The notes beneath the pieces were generated by a model. The model saw only the letters and a list, made by a program, of their open reading frames with translations. It was not told the origin of the DNA and did not search any database. From GWE2-42-39 sp963668595 (GTDB lineage Bacteria > Bacteroidota > Bacteroidia > Bacteroidales > Prolixibacteraceae): 64,000 nucleotides of DNA. Below, piece after piece: positions 1 through 8,862 of the stretch (within the stretch, counting starts at the first letter, position 1; each line of letters begins with the position of its first letter). The stretch covers positions 1,488,001 to 1,552,000 of the forward strand of contig OY764876.1 in the NCBI GenBank assembly GCA_963668595.1, given 5' to 3'. Both the position numbers and the translations under genes were made by a program.

Positions 1-981
1 GGCATAAGAATTTGTCATTGAGTACTTATCAAATACCTCTTTTTGCAATAAATCCTGAAAACTTGTTTTTTGCGTTAATCCCAATGTGTAGCCCAATAAT
101 CCGGCGCCCAGATTGGAATATGAATACGTTTTTACTGAATTGCTTTCCAGTTTCAAATGTTTTTGCAGATATTCTTCAATTTCATGTTTTCCAAATTTTT
201 TATACGGATTATCGGTGTTGTCAGAGCCCAAATTATCGGGAAGACGTGGTAATCCGGAGGCATGATTGGCTAAACTTTCGAAACTCAACGCAATATCATT
301 TCTGAACTTAAACGGGTAGTATGAATTAATTGCATCGGTTAGCTTTATTTTGTTCTCCAAAACCAGCGAAGCCAGTACCGTGGAGGTAAAAACCTTTGTA
401 ATAGAGCCAATTTCAAATATCTTATTTTGATTCTGAATGGTTTTTATACTGTCGTTCTGTTTTATTATGCCATAATATTTTGCTTCTCCGTTTTCAATAA
501 TAGCGATCGAAAGCTGGGTATTATCCGGAAAATCAGTTGTTTTCGAAAAAATAGTTTCGGCTATTTCTTTGGGATAACTATGCAGTGCATTAACGATGTG
601 CTTCCCGGTACTACTTTCGTCCACATACGGTTTAATTAAAAGCCCGCCAATTTTGTTTTGCTCATCGAGCGAAATGTAAATTTTAAACGTAGCCCTTTCG
701 AATTTTGCCTTATAAATTGCAGTACTCCCATCGCCATTACCAACAAACTCGCTTGCTTCTATTTTGCCCGCACCATTCAACAAGCTTTTGAAAAATTGTT
801 TCGTCTTTTCCAGCGGTAATAGTTGCTGCATCTGATTTGAAAAACCATTAAAAATACTCTCGAAATCTTCTGTATTATAATTGTTCTGAAAATGAGCAAC
901 GGCAATTGTATAATTTTCAGTTTGTGCTAATAGAATATTACTCACACTGATTGCAACAAAGAGGAGAATTATTTTTTTCAC
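1..981 (-). CDS. Serine beta-lactamase/DD-peptidase-like hydrolase with N-terminal DUF3887-like domain (partial)
   Basis: The reading frame opens with GTG at 981 (GTG AAA AAA ATA ATT) and stays open to base 1, so 327 residues are visible and the C-terminus lies outside the window. A signal peptide ends near residue 21 (LLAQ). Residues about 25-135 look like the small DUF3887-type domain often placed ahead of this hydrolase. The penicillin-binding fold follows: the SxxK motif is S-I-T-K in GSITKVFT, and the YxN motif is Y-S-N in SYSNLGAG. A periplasmic serine hydrolase acting on D-amino-acid peptides, esters or beta-lactams is expected from the family; the substrate is unknown. It is the last visible member of a same-strand hydrolase run. 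Confidence 0.85.
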   Translation of the reverse strand, partial: MKKIILLFVAISVSNILLAQTENYTIAVAHFQNNYNTEDFESIFNGFSNQMQQLLPLEKTKQFFKSLLNGAGKIEASEFVGNGDGSTAIYKAKFERATFKIYISLDEQNKIGGLLIKPYVDESSTGKHIVNALHSYPKEIAETIFSKTTDFPDNTQLSIAIIENGEAKYYGIIKQNDSIKTIQNQNKIFEIGSITKVFTSTVLASLVLENKIKLTDAINSYYPFKFRNDIALSFESLANHASGLPRLPDNLGSDNTDNPYKKFGKHEIEEYLQKHLKLESNSVKTYSYSNLGAGLLGYTLGLTQKTSFQDLLQKEVFDKYSMTNSYA

Positions 982-1057
982 ACGTACAAATTTTAAAAGT
1001 TGATTCGAATAATTTTTGTATTGACTTTTTCAATTAAAATCTCAATGCTCCAGACGA

Positions 1058-1265
1058 ACAATAAATGGGTTTGATTGCGATCTTGTCCTCCAATGTATTT
1101 CATGTTTCAATGATAACAATCCCTTCTCGTATTATACTTACTTTCCCTGATTTGTTTTTAACAATCGAATGTGGGTTTTTATATCATTTAATTTACTTCA
1201 AAAACCATAAAACGGTCGCTAAGTGCATCTCGCCTAATATTTTTACCTGCCATAAAAATGCACTT
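1058..1265. repeat. Degenerate copy of the long intergenic repeat also found at 13640-13872
   Basis: The 380-base gap between two genes holds no convincing ORF. Bases about 1060-1181 match 13651-13771 at roughly 90 percent by eye, including a shared stretch around ACAATCCCTTCTCGTATTAT. Further right, GGTCGCTAAG...CTCGCC...CCTGCCATA (about 1214-1253) is a decayed version of the AGACCGCTAAA...CCCGCCTGCCATATA end of the other copies. The small ORFs here are by-products of the repeat. Confidence 0.75.
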
Positions 1266-1361
1266 ACATTGGTAGGCTATATGAGATTTTTATAGTAAAT
1301 GAAATACATACGATACCTTATGACCAAGCCACTTGTATTGAGCACAGAGATTAAACTAACT

Positions 1362-2390
1362 TTAAAATGCTTTTTCAGCCCACAATCCAATCAACTCGAA
1401 GGCTTTGTTGTTGTGACGAATGCCGTTATGGGTTTCGTCCTGTATTACATAACATTCGCCTTTTGAATACGCATTAAATAAGGGAACATATTCTGAGGCA
1501 ATAAAAGCTTCATCGGCGCCTCCAACAAGTACAATTAATGGCTTATCAATGCATCGTAATGCCTGCTTGTAATCAATGGGAATGGCAGCCTGCATACTTC
1601 GATAGGAGTATGATTGTAAAGGCATTTGGGGTGGTAAGTTATAAAAAACAACTTTTAATGAATCGTATTTGTGTATTCCAAACTCGTTTAACATACGAAC
1701 TCCCAACCCTCTTGACAAGTGTGATTTAATAAAATTATTTTCCAAATCTAAATCGGTTCGTATTGTTGGAGCGTTGTTGCCCAAATTAGGGGCAAATAAA
1801 ACATATGCTGAAATGTCTGTTTCCATAAATGTTTCTTTATGCCTCAGCACAATGCCTCCTCCCATAGAATGTCCTGCCAAAATGATTTTCTGAGCGGGTC
1901 GGTTATTTTTGATTGTGTGAATTATATCCTCTAAATCCTCGGCATACTGATTGAGCGTAGTAACGTCGCCCGGCGTTCCTTCCGATTGACCGTGCCCGCG
2001 CAAATCTATTGCAATCACTTCTGCTCCGACAGATTCTCTTAGTAAACCTGACATTTTGTTGTATGTATAACTACTTGCTAAGGTTCCGTGTACAAGAATA
2101 ATTGTTTTATCGGACTCCAACTCATATTTTTCTGCATGAATGGTTGCACCATCACGCATTTTAAATTTAACAGCAACCGATTTGTTAGGCTGATCAAAAC
2201 CCATGTCGGCAATTGCTTTTGGAGTTAAATTCAAATTGGCATAAGGCTCTTTGAATTCCGGTTCAGGGAACGCTACCATTTTCAATGCTTGTTCAACGAT
2301 ATAGATGCTATCGGAGTTCGTTTGAGCTTTCGTAGTTTGCTGCAAAAATAGCACAGAAACCAAAGCGGTAATGACTGATAATTGTTTCAT
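1362..2390 (-). CDS. Secreted alpha/beta hydrolase (serine lipase/lysophospholipase-like)
   Basis: The protein has 342 residues with a signal peptide (residues 1-22, ending TTKAQ). It shows the alpha/beta-hydrolase core: an oxyanion HG at 101-102 (LVHGTL), the nucleophile elbow GHSMGG with Ser175, and likely acid and base at Asp293 (GGADEAF) and His321 (DETHNG). This is the Hydrolase_4/monoacylglycerol-lipase type arrangement. The export signal argues for action in the periplasm on an ester substrate that cannot be named from sequence. It lies 80 bases downstream of the S41 peptidase on the same strand and may share its transcript. Confidence 0.85.
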   Translation of the reverse strand: MKQLSVITALVSVLFLQQTTKAQTNSDSIYIVEQALKMVAFPEPEFKEPYANLNLTPKAIADMGFDQPNKSVAVKFKMRDGATIHAEKYELESDKTIILVHGTLASSYTYNKMSGLLRESVGAEVIAIDLRGHGQSEGTPGDVTTLNQYAEDLEDIIHTIKNNRPAQKIILAGHSMGGGIVLRHKETFMETDISAYVLFAPNLGNNAPTIRTDLDLENNFIKSHLSRGLGVRMLNEFGIHKYDSLKVVFYNLPPQMPLQSYSYRSMQAAIPIDYKQALRCIDKPLIVLVGGADEAFIASEYVPLFNAYSKGECYVIQDETHNGIRHNNKAFELIGLWAEKAF

Positions 2391-2469
2391 TGTTAGTTGT
2401 TTTTATTGTTTTTGTAAAATTATATGCTGCATTTGGTCTGCAAGTCGTAAATGAAAGTAATTCAATGGC

Positions 2470-3702
2470 CTATTGTTTCATTATTGAAAGTAATTCACTT
2501 AAAATATTATCAACACCCATGGCAAAACTTTCCCAGTTGTAGTCGATAAGAATATCAGGTTGAACGCCTTCGGTTGTTGTTTCCTGTATTCGAAACAACC
2601 TTTTTGAGTAAGTGATTCGCAGGTTTGAATTCGGTAAATTAAACGCGTCCATATCCTGGTAGCCTGTTGGATTTGAACCGGTTGGTGTGCCAACTATTTT
2701 AGCATTTAGCAATTCGCGGAAGAGTGCCACATTGCTGGCACCGGCCGAAAAGGTAATTCCGCCCGAAAGTACATAAACACCGTTTTTCCAGTCAATTCCG
2801 TCCACCATATTGAGGGCATTGGCTAAAATAAGGCCTATATACAAATCGCCGCCGCTGTTGTTGCGCAAGTCAATAATTGCCTGCCGGCTTTGGTTTTGCA
2901 TGATAAAACCCACCAGTTTTTCTGTAAAAGGTATCATTTCTTCAAATGAGGGATAGCTGTCGAATCTTATGTAAGTGATAGTCGTACCCTCTACTTGTGT
3001 AAACCAAAGAAAATCAAAGTCAGGATTTTCAGGTTTTTCGATTCCCGGAACACCAATTTTCAGTTCTTTGTATTTTTTACTATTCAGTTCGTTATGCGGA
3101 ACAGCCTGAATCACAACGTCCATTTTTTTTTCTGCGTCAGTAGTAAACTGAAATCGCGCTTCTTCTGTCGATTTGGTGATTTTCAAGGTATAAAGCAATT
3201 CGCATAAAGGCAGATATTCACCTATCCTTACCACTTTTGAATGTTTATTTTCAACAAATTGAGCAACTTCTGAAAGCTCGTTTTCAATTTCCTGAATGGG
3301 CTTTCCTTCAATTTTGGTGAGTGTAGCACCCAGAACTGAGGAGTACGCTTCAGAAACTTTAACAACACGCCATTTGCCGCTTATCTTTTTCACTTCAAGC
3401 GGGAAATAATGCATTTCCCAGTTTGCGAGCGAAACAGAGGTGTGACCGTCGCCAATTTTACGCGTTAAGCGCATCAGTTCAACGGCAATTTCCCAATCGG
3501 TACTTTTTTCTATGATTGAAGAAATTTGGTTCAACTCTTTATCAAAACTTTGTTTATCTATCTTATTGTAAACATCAATGTGTCGGTTTTGCAACTCCTT
3601 GTGATAAAACTCCAAATCATCCTGCCAATGTGCAGTTCTGTTTTCCTGACAGAACGTAGCATTAACAAGAAAAACAAGCATTAAAAAATGTAGCACTTTC
3701 AT
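2470..3702 (-). CDS. S41 family (C-terminal processing/tricorn-like) peptidase
   Basis: The protein has 410 residues with a signal peptide (MKVLHFLMLVFLVNATFCQ). A helical N-terminal part is followed by a GDGHTSV motif near residue 85, typical of S41 proteins just ahead of the catalytic domain. The core has AIIDLRNNSGGD (275-286) and GGITFSAGAS (314-323), which places the nucleophile at Ser319. No clear PDZ domain is seen. The family cleaves peptides or C-terminal tails in the periplasm. It sits between a class-C-like hydrolase upstream (21-base gap) and an alpha/beta hydrolase downstream. Confidence 0.85.
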   Translation of the reverse strand: MKVLHFLMLVFLVNATFCQENRTAHWQDDLEFYHKELQNRHIDVYNKIDKQSFDKELNQISSIIEKSTDWEIAVELMRLTRKIGDGHTSVSLANWEMHYFPLEVKKISGKWRVVKVSEAYSSVLGATLTKIEGKPIQEIENELSEVAQFVENKHSKVVRIGEYLPLCELLYTLKITKSTEEARFQFTTDAEKKMDVVIQAVPHNELNSKKYKELKIGVPGIEKPENPDFDFLWFTQVEGTTITYIRFDSYPSFEEMIPFTEKLVGFIMQNQSRQAIIDLRNNSGGDLYIGLILANALNMVDGIDWKNGVYVLSGGITFSAGASNVALFRELLNAKIVGTPTGSNPTGYQDMDAFNLPNSNLRITYSKRLFRIQETTTEGVQPDILIDYNWESFAMGVDNILSELLSIMKQ

Positions 3703-3723
3703 AACTTCGTAATTTACTGTTGA

Positions 3724-4875
3724 TTAATTTTCAAATTCTTTTTTTATATACAACAATACTTTTGCCGGAATTTCGAAAGTTTTTTTCGTTTCAGTTACCT
3801 GATTCAAGGTACCAGACAAATAAACATCCAGTTCAGGACAGTAAAACATAAAAGAAGATGTGCTACCTGTATGACCCACAAACTGAATATCCGAAAAGTC
3901 AGGCACGCGCTCCTTATAAATCACCTTTCGTAAACCGTAACCATAATAAAGCCCGGTGCTTTCGTTCACCCAATCTGACATTTGCTGAACGGTTTCTGCC
4001 CGAAGTATTTTGTGCGTTTGCAATGCCCGCTGGAATTTGTTTAAATCAGAAGCAGTAGTAAGTAATCCACCGCCGGTCCAACCGATGCTCAGACTTGTGT
4101 ATTTGGAAACTTCAGTATTTCCGGCATAAATTTCAGCAATCCTGTCTGTTGGTTTGGTGGGTTTTGAGCGCAAATACATGCTTGTATAATTCATGTTAAA
4201 TGGTTCAAATATGTATTTCCTGTAAAAATCGTGTACCGGCATTCCGCTGACATTTTCCACAATCAACCCTAATAACACATAGTCAGTATTACAGTATTTA
4301 TAAGCTGAGCCCGGTGCAAAATCTGCTTTCATTTTTGTTTTCGCCAGATTGATCATTTCCATTGGATTCCAGAATTTTGCGGTGTCTGAAAGCAATAATA
4401 CCATTCCATTTGGAGTACCATCAATGGTTATACCATCAATATAATCCGGAATACCTGATGTATGTTGAAGTAATTGTGCAATGGTTATTTCTTTGGAATA
4501 ATCTTTTCCATTAAAAACATGCAAGCCATTGATGATACTGTCGGGCAAATGCTCGCAGATTCTATCAGAAAAATCGAGTTTATTTTGTTCATACAAAATA
4601 GCTATGGCGGTTGCGGTGATGGTTTTACCGATGCTTGCTGAATAAAAAGTATGCTGTAGCGTTACTTCTTCACCATCTGCAAATGTACCTTCCGCAAAGC
4701 TCCAGTCAATGTTTTTTGATGGAGAATATATCGACAAGAATGCATTGTGAACATTGTTGTTTTCGAGTTGCTTACGAAATAATTCTTCTGTACGCTTGCG
4801 GGCTTTTGAAAAATCTTGTGCCTGTGCAAAAAAAGCAAAAAGCACTATCGTAAAAAGAGACAAATATTTTCTCAT
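3724..4875 (-). CDS. Secreted serine beta-lactamase-family hydrolase
   Basis: The protein has 383 residues and a signal peptide of about 20 residues (FFAQAQ). The beta-lactamase/DD-peptidase fold is marked by SxxK at Ser81-Lys84 (SASIGKT), YxN at Tyr194-Asn196 (YKYCNTDY), and a late GHTGST motif standing in for the KTG box. This is the class C/esterase EstB-like group, whose members are often peptidases or esterases rather than true beta-lactamases. It starts only 4 bases after the acetyltransferase stop, so the two genes are probably co-translated. Confidence 0.87.
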   Translation of the reverse strand: MRKYLSLFTIVLFAFFAQAQDFSKARKRTEELFRKQLENNNVHNAFLSIYSPSKNIDWSFAEGTFADGEEVTLQHTFYSASIGKTITATAIAILYEQNKLDFSDRICEHLPDSIINGLHVFNGKDYSKEITIAQLLQHTSGIPDYIDGITIDGTPNGMVLLLSDTAKFWNPMEMINLAKTKMKADFAPGSAYKYCNTDYVLLGLIVENVSGMPVHDFYRKYIFEPFNMNYTSMYLRSKPTKPTDRIAEIYAGNTEVSKYTSLSIGWTGGGLLTTASDLNKFQRALQTHKILRAETVQQMSDWVNESTGLYYGYGLRKVIYKERVPDFSDIQFVGHTGSTSSFMFYCPELDVYLSGTLNQVTETKKTFEIPAKVLLYIKKEFEN

Positions 4876-4879
4876 AACT

Positions 4880-5500
4880 TTAAATTAATTTATCGGGATT
4901 ATTTCCCGTAAGATTTTGAACATTAACTGTTATACGCTTAATATCCCAATCCCACCATTTGATTTCCAAAAGCTTTGAAATCGTTTCGTCAGAAAAACGT
5001 TTTTTTATAAGTCTTGCCGGATTTCCGCCAACAATACTGTATGGTTCCACATCTTTAACAACTGTGGCGTTGGCTGCAATAATTGCCCCATCGCCAATTC
5101 TCACACCAGCCAAAATAGTGGCATTGTAACCTATCCAAACATCGTTGCCAACTATCACATTGCCCTTATTCGGATAAGATTTGCCTTGCATGGCATTTGC
5201 CCAATCGCCCCCAAAAATCGAAAAAGGATATGACGAGATTGCATGCGTGAGGTGATTTCCGCCATTCATGATAAACTGAGCGCCCGAAGCTATCGTGCAA
5301 AACTTGCCGATAATCAGCTTGTCACCAACAAAATCGAAGTGGTATTTTACATTCTTCTCAAAATTTCGAACATCTTCAAAATCGTCGTAATACGTATAAT
5401 CGCCCACAATAATATTGGGATTGGTAACGATGTTTTTAAGGAAACACAATTTGTTGTGGTGCTCCAGTGGGAATGCTTTGTTTGTATCGGGAATGTTCAT
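4880..5500 (-). CDS. Vat/CatB-type hexapeptide-repeat O-acetyltransferase
   Basis: The protein has 206 residues, with left-handed beta-helix hexapeptide repeats (IVGNDVWIGYNATILAGV and following). The NGGNHLT motif places the catalytic His at residue 83, matching the His of virginiamycin acetyltransferases. The C-terminal PYSIVGGNPARLIKKRF and WWDWD signatures are those of the xenobiotic acetyltransferase (LbH_XAT) group. The family uses acetyl-CoA to acetylate streptogramin A or chloramphenicol in the cytoplasm; chromosomal relatives often have other hydroxyl substrates. Resistance is therefore possible but not shown. It is immediately followed by a beta-lactamase-family hydrolase. Confidence 0.88.
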   Translation of the reverse strand: MNIPDTNKAFPLEHHNKLCFLKNIVTNPNIIVGDYTYYDDFEDVRNFEKNVKYHFDFVGDKLIIGKFCTIASGAQFIMNGGNHLTHAISSYPFSIFGGDWANAMQGKSYPNKGNVIVGNDVWIGYNATILAGVRIGDGAIIAANATVVKDVEPYSIVGGNPARLIKKRFSDETISKLLEIKWWDWDIKRITVNVQNLTGNNPDKLI

Positions 5501-5521
5501 TTTCTTCTACTTATTTTCAAA

Positions 5522-6265
5522 TTACTTTGTTTTGTTGATTGCTGCATACACTACTGGATATTTGTCTTTCCGGATAGTGCCTTTAAAAATCAACCAGAAA
5601 CAAAGTGAAAGTTCACCCAGGTTAGCGGGAATGGTAGCAAATTCTGATATTGGTTTGTAGTAACCGGGAAAAAAGAAATAGCTCAGGAAATCGACTTCGT
5701 AACCCAAAGCCCCGACAATTAGCAAGCCACCGAAAAATTTGGCCCAATTGCCCGGAAACAAATCAGATTTCATCACCAGGTATCCCAACGGAAACAACCA
5801 AAGTCCAAAAAACACCTGTCGAATGTGCTCTCCCTGGTTATGCAAATCAAGGAAAAATAGCGACAGTGCCTGTAATTGCTGTTCTGAAAATACGTTTAAA
5901 TATTCGCTCCCACTCAAAATAAATTGAGCGGCAAACTGATTCAGCATATTAATTCCCATTAGGGCACTTATAACCAGAACTACTGCCAGCAGGGTACGTG
6001 CATAATGTTTACTTGTAATTTGAAACATTCGGTAAAAAACCAAACCCAGAAAAATAAAACTTACGATATACATCAGGTCGGATGCGAGCCCGAGCCTGAA
6101 TAGAAATTCCTTGTCCAGAATATTTTGTGCTGTAAGTGTGGCATTCCCAGGTTCAATTATACCTGCCCGAACAAAAAGATGGGCGAAAATTCCGGTTAAA
6201 ATCATCGACAGATACAGCGAACCTGCGTTAGACATTATTTTATGTTTTGGACTTATTGTTTTCAT
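5522..6265 (-). CDS. DUF4386 family membrane protein
   Basis: The protein has 247 residues with about six hydrophobic segments. The N-terminal part (SLYLSMILTGIFAHLFVR) and the central LASDLMYIVSFIFLGLVFY region match the DUF4386 family. These are inner-membrane proteins with no known biochemical role, common in Bacteroidota and Firmicutes. It lies 21 bases upstream of the acetyltransferase and is probably in the same transcript, but this does not indicate its job. Confidence 0.8.
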   Translation of the reverse strand: MKTISPKHKIMSNAGSLYLSMILTGIFAHLFVRAGIIEPGNATLTAQNILDKEFLFRLGLASDLMYIVSFIFLGLVFYRMFQITSKHYARTLLAVVLVISALMGINMLNQFAAQFILSGSEYLNVFSEQQLQALSLFFLDLHNQGEHIRQVFFGLWLFPLGYLVMKSDLFPGNWAKFFGGLLIVGALGYEVDFLSYFFFPGYYKPISEFATIPANLGELSLCFWLIFKGTIRKDKYPVVYAAINKTK

Positions 6266-6333
6266 CGCTTTTGCTTTAGAGTCGTTATTATTTTTACTTT
6301 TTATCCCTTTCGGATGGCAGATATACTGCAGTT

Positions 6334-6984
6334 TCAGAAAGCATAACCTACAGAGAATTCTCCAAGAAAGCCGTTCATAAAGGCGTAATCATTTCGGAAT
6401 ACATCAATAGCATCGATGGCAGCCTGACTGGAGTTATTTACTTTTAGCTCGTCGTAAGCACAACCATAGCCAAGGGCAAAATTAAGGGTGAAGCCGCTTT
6501 TCCAAATCCAGCGTTTTCCAACATTTAATCCAACCGTACATTCAGGAATGGAAAAATCAAATTTCCCGGTTTCCAGGATTCCTTCGCCTTTGTAGTTGCG
6601 GTAACGGGCAAAGGCACCGGTGTAAAACGAATTTAAACCTCCGCCAATGTGGTAGCGGTAATTTAAAATAACTGCTTTTCCGCTGGCATCAATTTCAGCA
6701 TCGGAATACGTTTTTGGAATCGCTTCATAATCGCCCCGCAAAACCAGCCCGTGGTGTTCGCTGAACAAGTGCTCCACGTTGGCAGAAAAAATTCCGAAGG
6801 CAATTCCACCCGGACACATATTAACGGCAGTGCGTGCCGGACTTATCCATTTTTCTGAATCCTTTTTTTCATGGCTTTGGGCGCTCAAGTTTCCCGCAAA
6901 TAATACCGTCACTACAACTACTGCTAAAAAAGTCAGCTTTTTTACTCTTCTGAACATGCTGTTTCTTTTGATTCTTAATTTCAT
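6334..6984 (-). CDS. Outer-membrane beta-barrel-like protein, unknown function
   Basis: The frame is open from 7203, but that would overlap the neighbouring gene by more than 100 bases. The ATG at 6984 (MKLRIKRNSMFRRVKK) gives 216 residues and puts the signal peptide (LTFLAVVVVTVLFAGNLSAQ) near the start; ATG 6957 is an alternative. The mature part is rich in alternating aromatic/polar stretches (YRYHIGGGLNSFYTGAFARYR) and ends with aromatic Phe (SVGYAF), as outer-membrane barrels do. It resembles DUF3575-type porin-like proteins, but this is only an impression. Confidence 0.7.
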   Translation of the reverse strand: MKLRIKRNSMFRRVKKLTFLAVVVVTVLFAGNLSAQSHEKKDSEKWISPARTAVNMCPGGIAFGIFSANVEHLFSEHHGLVLRGDYEAIPKTYSDAEIDASGKAVILNYRYHIGGGLNSFYTGAFARYRNYKGEGILETGKFDFSIPECTVGLNVGKRWIWKSGFTLNFALGYGCAYDELKVNNSSQAAIDAIDVFRNDYAFMNGFLGEFSVGYAF

Positions 6985-7072
6985 TTTGTTTACTTTTTTA
7001 TTAACCTTTTCGCTTCCGCCATAAGACTGTTTTGTTGCCATTAAAAAATTGGTCTTGTATGAAACGACTATT

Positions 7073-7753
7073 TTAGAAATTAACTCCGAAATATAAATTT
7101 GGTTCAAAAAGAAAATAGTTTCTCCATTTGTCATCCAATTGTTTAAATCCATCTGGTGCTTTTGTATCGAACACCCAAAATTGAGAATGCACCTGAGGTT
7201 CAAAGAAAAACCGCTTTTTCTTACCTATGGAAAAATGATAGCCAAGATGTAATGAATTATACAGTTTGAAACCATTTCCTGTTTTGTTATCATCTAAATC
7301 CCGGTAGGTTTTATATTGTGGTAATACCTCAACTGTGGCAAACAACCCTTTCCATAACATGCGTTGATAGCTTATTCCGATTCCTGTTTCATACAAATGT
7401 CCGGGGTAGAATTCGCTTTCAGATTCAAGCTTATCCTTAAGTCCATCCCACCAAACAATTCCCATAGGTTGAAACAATCGCCAAGTGGCAAACTTTATCC
7501 CAACAATGTTCTTATCATCTAAGTTGCGTTTAACATGAAATTCTATGTGCTGCGTATTTAATCTGTCGTCCCATGATTTTTCTACCAACTGAGGTAAAAT
7601 TATTACGGGCAAACTAACACTGTACTTATGAGCTACTTTATTCTCATTACTTAGTTCCTTGTTAGTTTGAGCATAAGCACCAAATGCGCAAGATGCTAAA
7701 ACAAAACTGAGTAGAAACCTTCCTAATATTCCTGATTTCATAGTATTTTTCAT
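7073..7753 (-). CDS. Secreted outer-membrane-like hypothetical protein
   Basis: The protein has 226 residues with a signal peptide ending AFGAYAQ near residue 29. The mature sequence has the strand pattern of a small beta-barrel, with many Trp/Tyr/Phe on alternate positions, and ends NLYFGVNF with a terminal Phe typical of barrel-assembly signals. I do not recognise the family. It lies 88 bases upstream of another barrel-like gene on the same strand, so they may form a pair. Confidence 0.65.
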   Translation of the reverse strand: MKNTMKSGILGRFLLSFVLASCAFGAYAQTNKELSNENKVAHKYSVSLPVIILPQLVEKSWDDRLNTQHIEFHVKRNLDDKNIVGIKFATWRLFQPMGIVWWDGLKDKLESESEFYPGHLYETGIGISYQRMLWKGLFATVEVLPQYKTYRDLDDNKTGNGFKLYNSLHLGYHFSIGKKKRFFFEPQVHSQFWVFDTKAPDGFKQLDDKWRNYFLFEPNLYFGVNF

Positions 7754-7885
7754 TTTTTAGCGTTTTAAAATTTTTGATATTTATTTGATAGTGCAAATAT
7801 GAGGAAGCAATGCAGGCGGATCGTCCCGAAATGTAATTAGGTACCTATCTGTGAGATTTCGCACTTTGAAACACGCCTGCGAAAG

Positions 7886-8755
7886 TCATTTTACATGATT
7901 CTTAATGAATTCCACGATTCGTTTATTTCCGGCCAGGTCAGGTATGTGCTTCGAATCCCTCAGCAATAATACCTCACCCAGAGATGGAAATATTGTTTTT
8001 GCACGTTTCAGCAATTTTACTCCGGGAAAGAGTATGTCTTTTTCGGCAGCGATAATGTGAACAGGCTTTTTTATCTTTTGTGCTTCTTCTCTTTTTATCA
8101 AAGGAATGGGTGTAAAATTGATTTCATAATTAAGAAGCACCTTCGCTAATGAGGCAAGGTTCGACTCATTGTTTTCAGTAAATAGTTCCTTCAGGAATCG
8201 TTGGACATGTTTGGGCTGTTTTAGCCATTTGTATAACATCAAGGGGAGCCAAACTTTCCATAAAGTCTTTAAAGCACAGCCCTTCACGATGCCGGCGGGA
8301 ACAATTAGGAATACCCGTGAGATGTATCTTTCGTCGAGCACCAAAGATTTCCAGCCGACAAACCCTCCAAAGGAAATACCTACCAGAACCGCATCCCGAA
8401 TGTTCAGCCAGGCCAATAATTCAAACATCCATTGTCCATAGGAAGCATCCTGCACTGACAGAACAGTTTCTTTACTCAGTTCTGGTTGATCTATTACATC
8501 AATGGCATAGACCCTAAAATCATCCATAAGCTCAATTATTGATTCCAGGAAAAAGGGTTCACAGCCATTTAAACCATTAATCAACACTAAAGGAGGCTTG
8601 TTTGCCTTGCCGGTGAGAATAATACGGGTATTGCCAAAGCTTGTTTCCACGTTTAAATATTCGTAAAGCAAGGGTAAATCGTCCAATTTGTATTGATAAA
8701 ATTCCTGAACCTCACTTTTGGCTTTTGGCATGTTGAAAAAGAGAATCATGAGCAT
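7886..8755 (-). CDS. Alpha/beta hydrolase, cytoplasmic
   Basis: The longest frame begins with TTG at 8776; I prefer the ATG at 8755, giving 289 residues (MLMILFFNMPKAKS). The core has LVLINGLNG (oxyanion region, about 57-64) and the nucleophile elbow GISFGG with Ser128. A late Asp lies in AAEKDILF, and a His in DSKHIPDL completes the triad. There is no clear signal peptide. Family members include carboxylesterases and C-C bond hydrolases; no substrate can be inferred. It is transcribed alone or with the lipoprotein hydrolase upstream (107-base gap). Confidence 0.78.
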   Translation of the reverse strand: MLMILFFNMPKAKSEVQEFYQYKLDDLPLLYEYLNVETSFGNTRIILTGKANKPPLVLINGLNGCEPFFLESIIELMDDFRVYAIDVIDQPELSKETVLSVQDASYGQWMFELLAWLNIRDAVLVGISFGGFVGWKSLVLDERYISRVFLIVPAGIVKGCALKTLWKVWLPLMLYKWLKQPKHVQRFLKELFTENNESNLASLAKVLLNYEINFTPIPLIKREEAQKIKKPVHIIAAEKDILFPGVKLLKRAKTIFPSLGEVLLLRDSKHIPDLAGNKRIVEFIKNHVK

Positions 8756-8862
8756 GTAGTTTTTGAGTTGCTGCAATATGTGTAACCTATTTGTTTAAAG
8801 TCACAAAGACCTGTTAAACGCTCATTTTTTTATTTGAGTAGAAACAAAAGGTCTAAAGCAGA

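Noticed and set aside
1065..1295. 76-codon frame on the plus strand
   Set aside because: It falls in the decayed repeat copy; its similarity to the 13.6 kb region is at DNA level, with frame breaks there.
4880..5500. Confirmed antibiotic-resistance gene
   Set aside because: The catalytic His and fold are those of Vat/CatB enzymes, but many chromosomal members act on other substrates, so resistance is left open.
7025..7203. Upstream extension of the barrel-like gene into its neighbour
   Set aside because: It would overlap the next coding region by more than 100 bases and put a long unlikely segment before the signal peptide.
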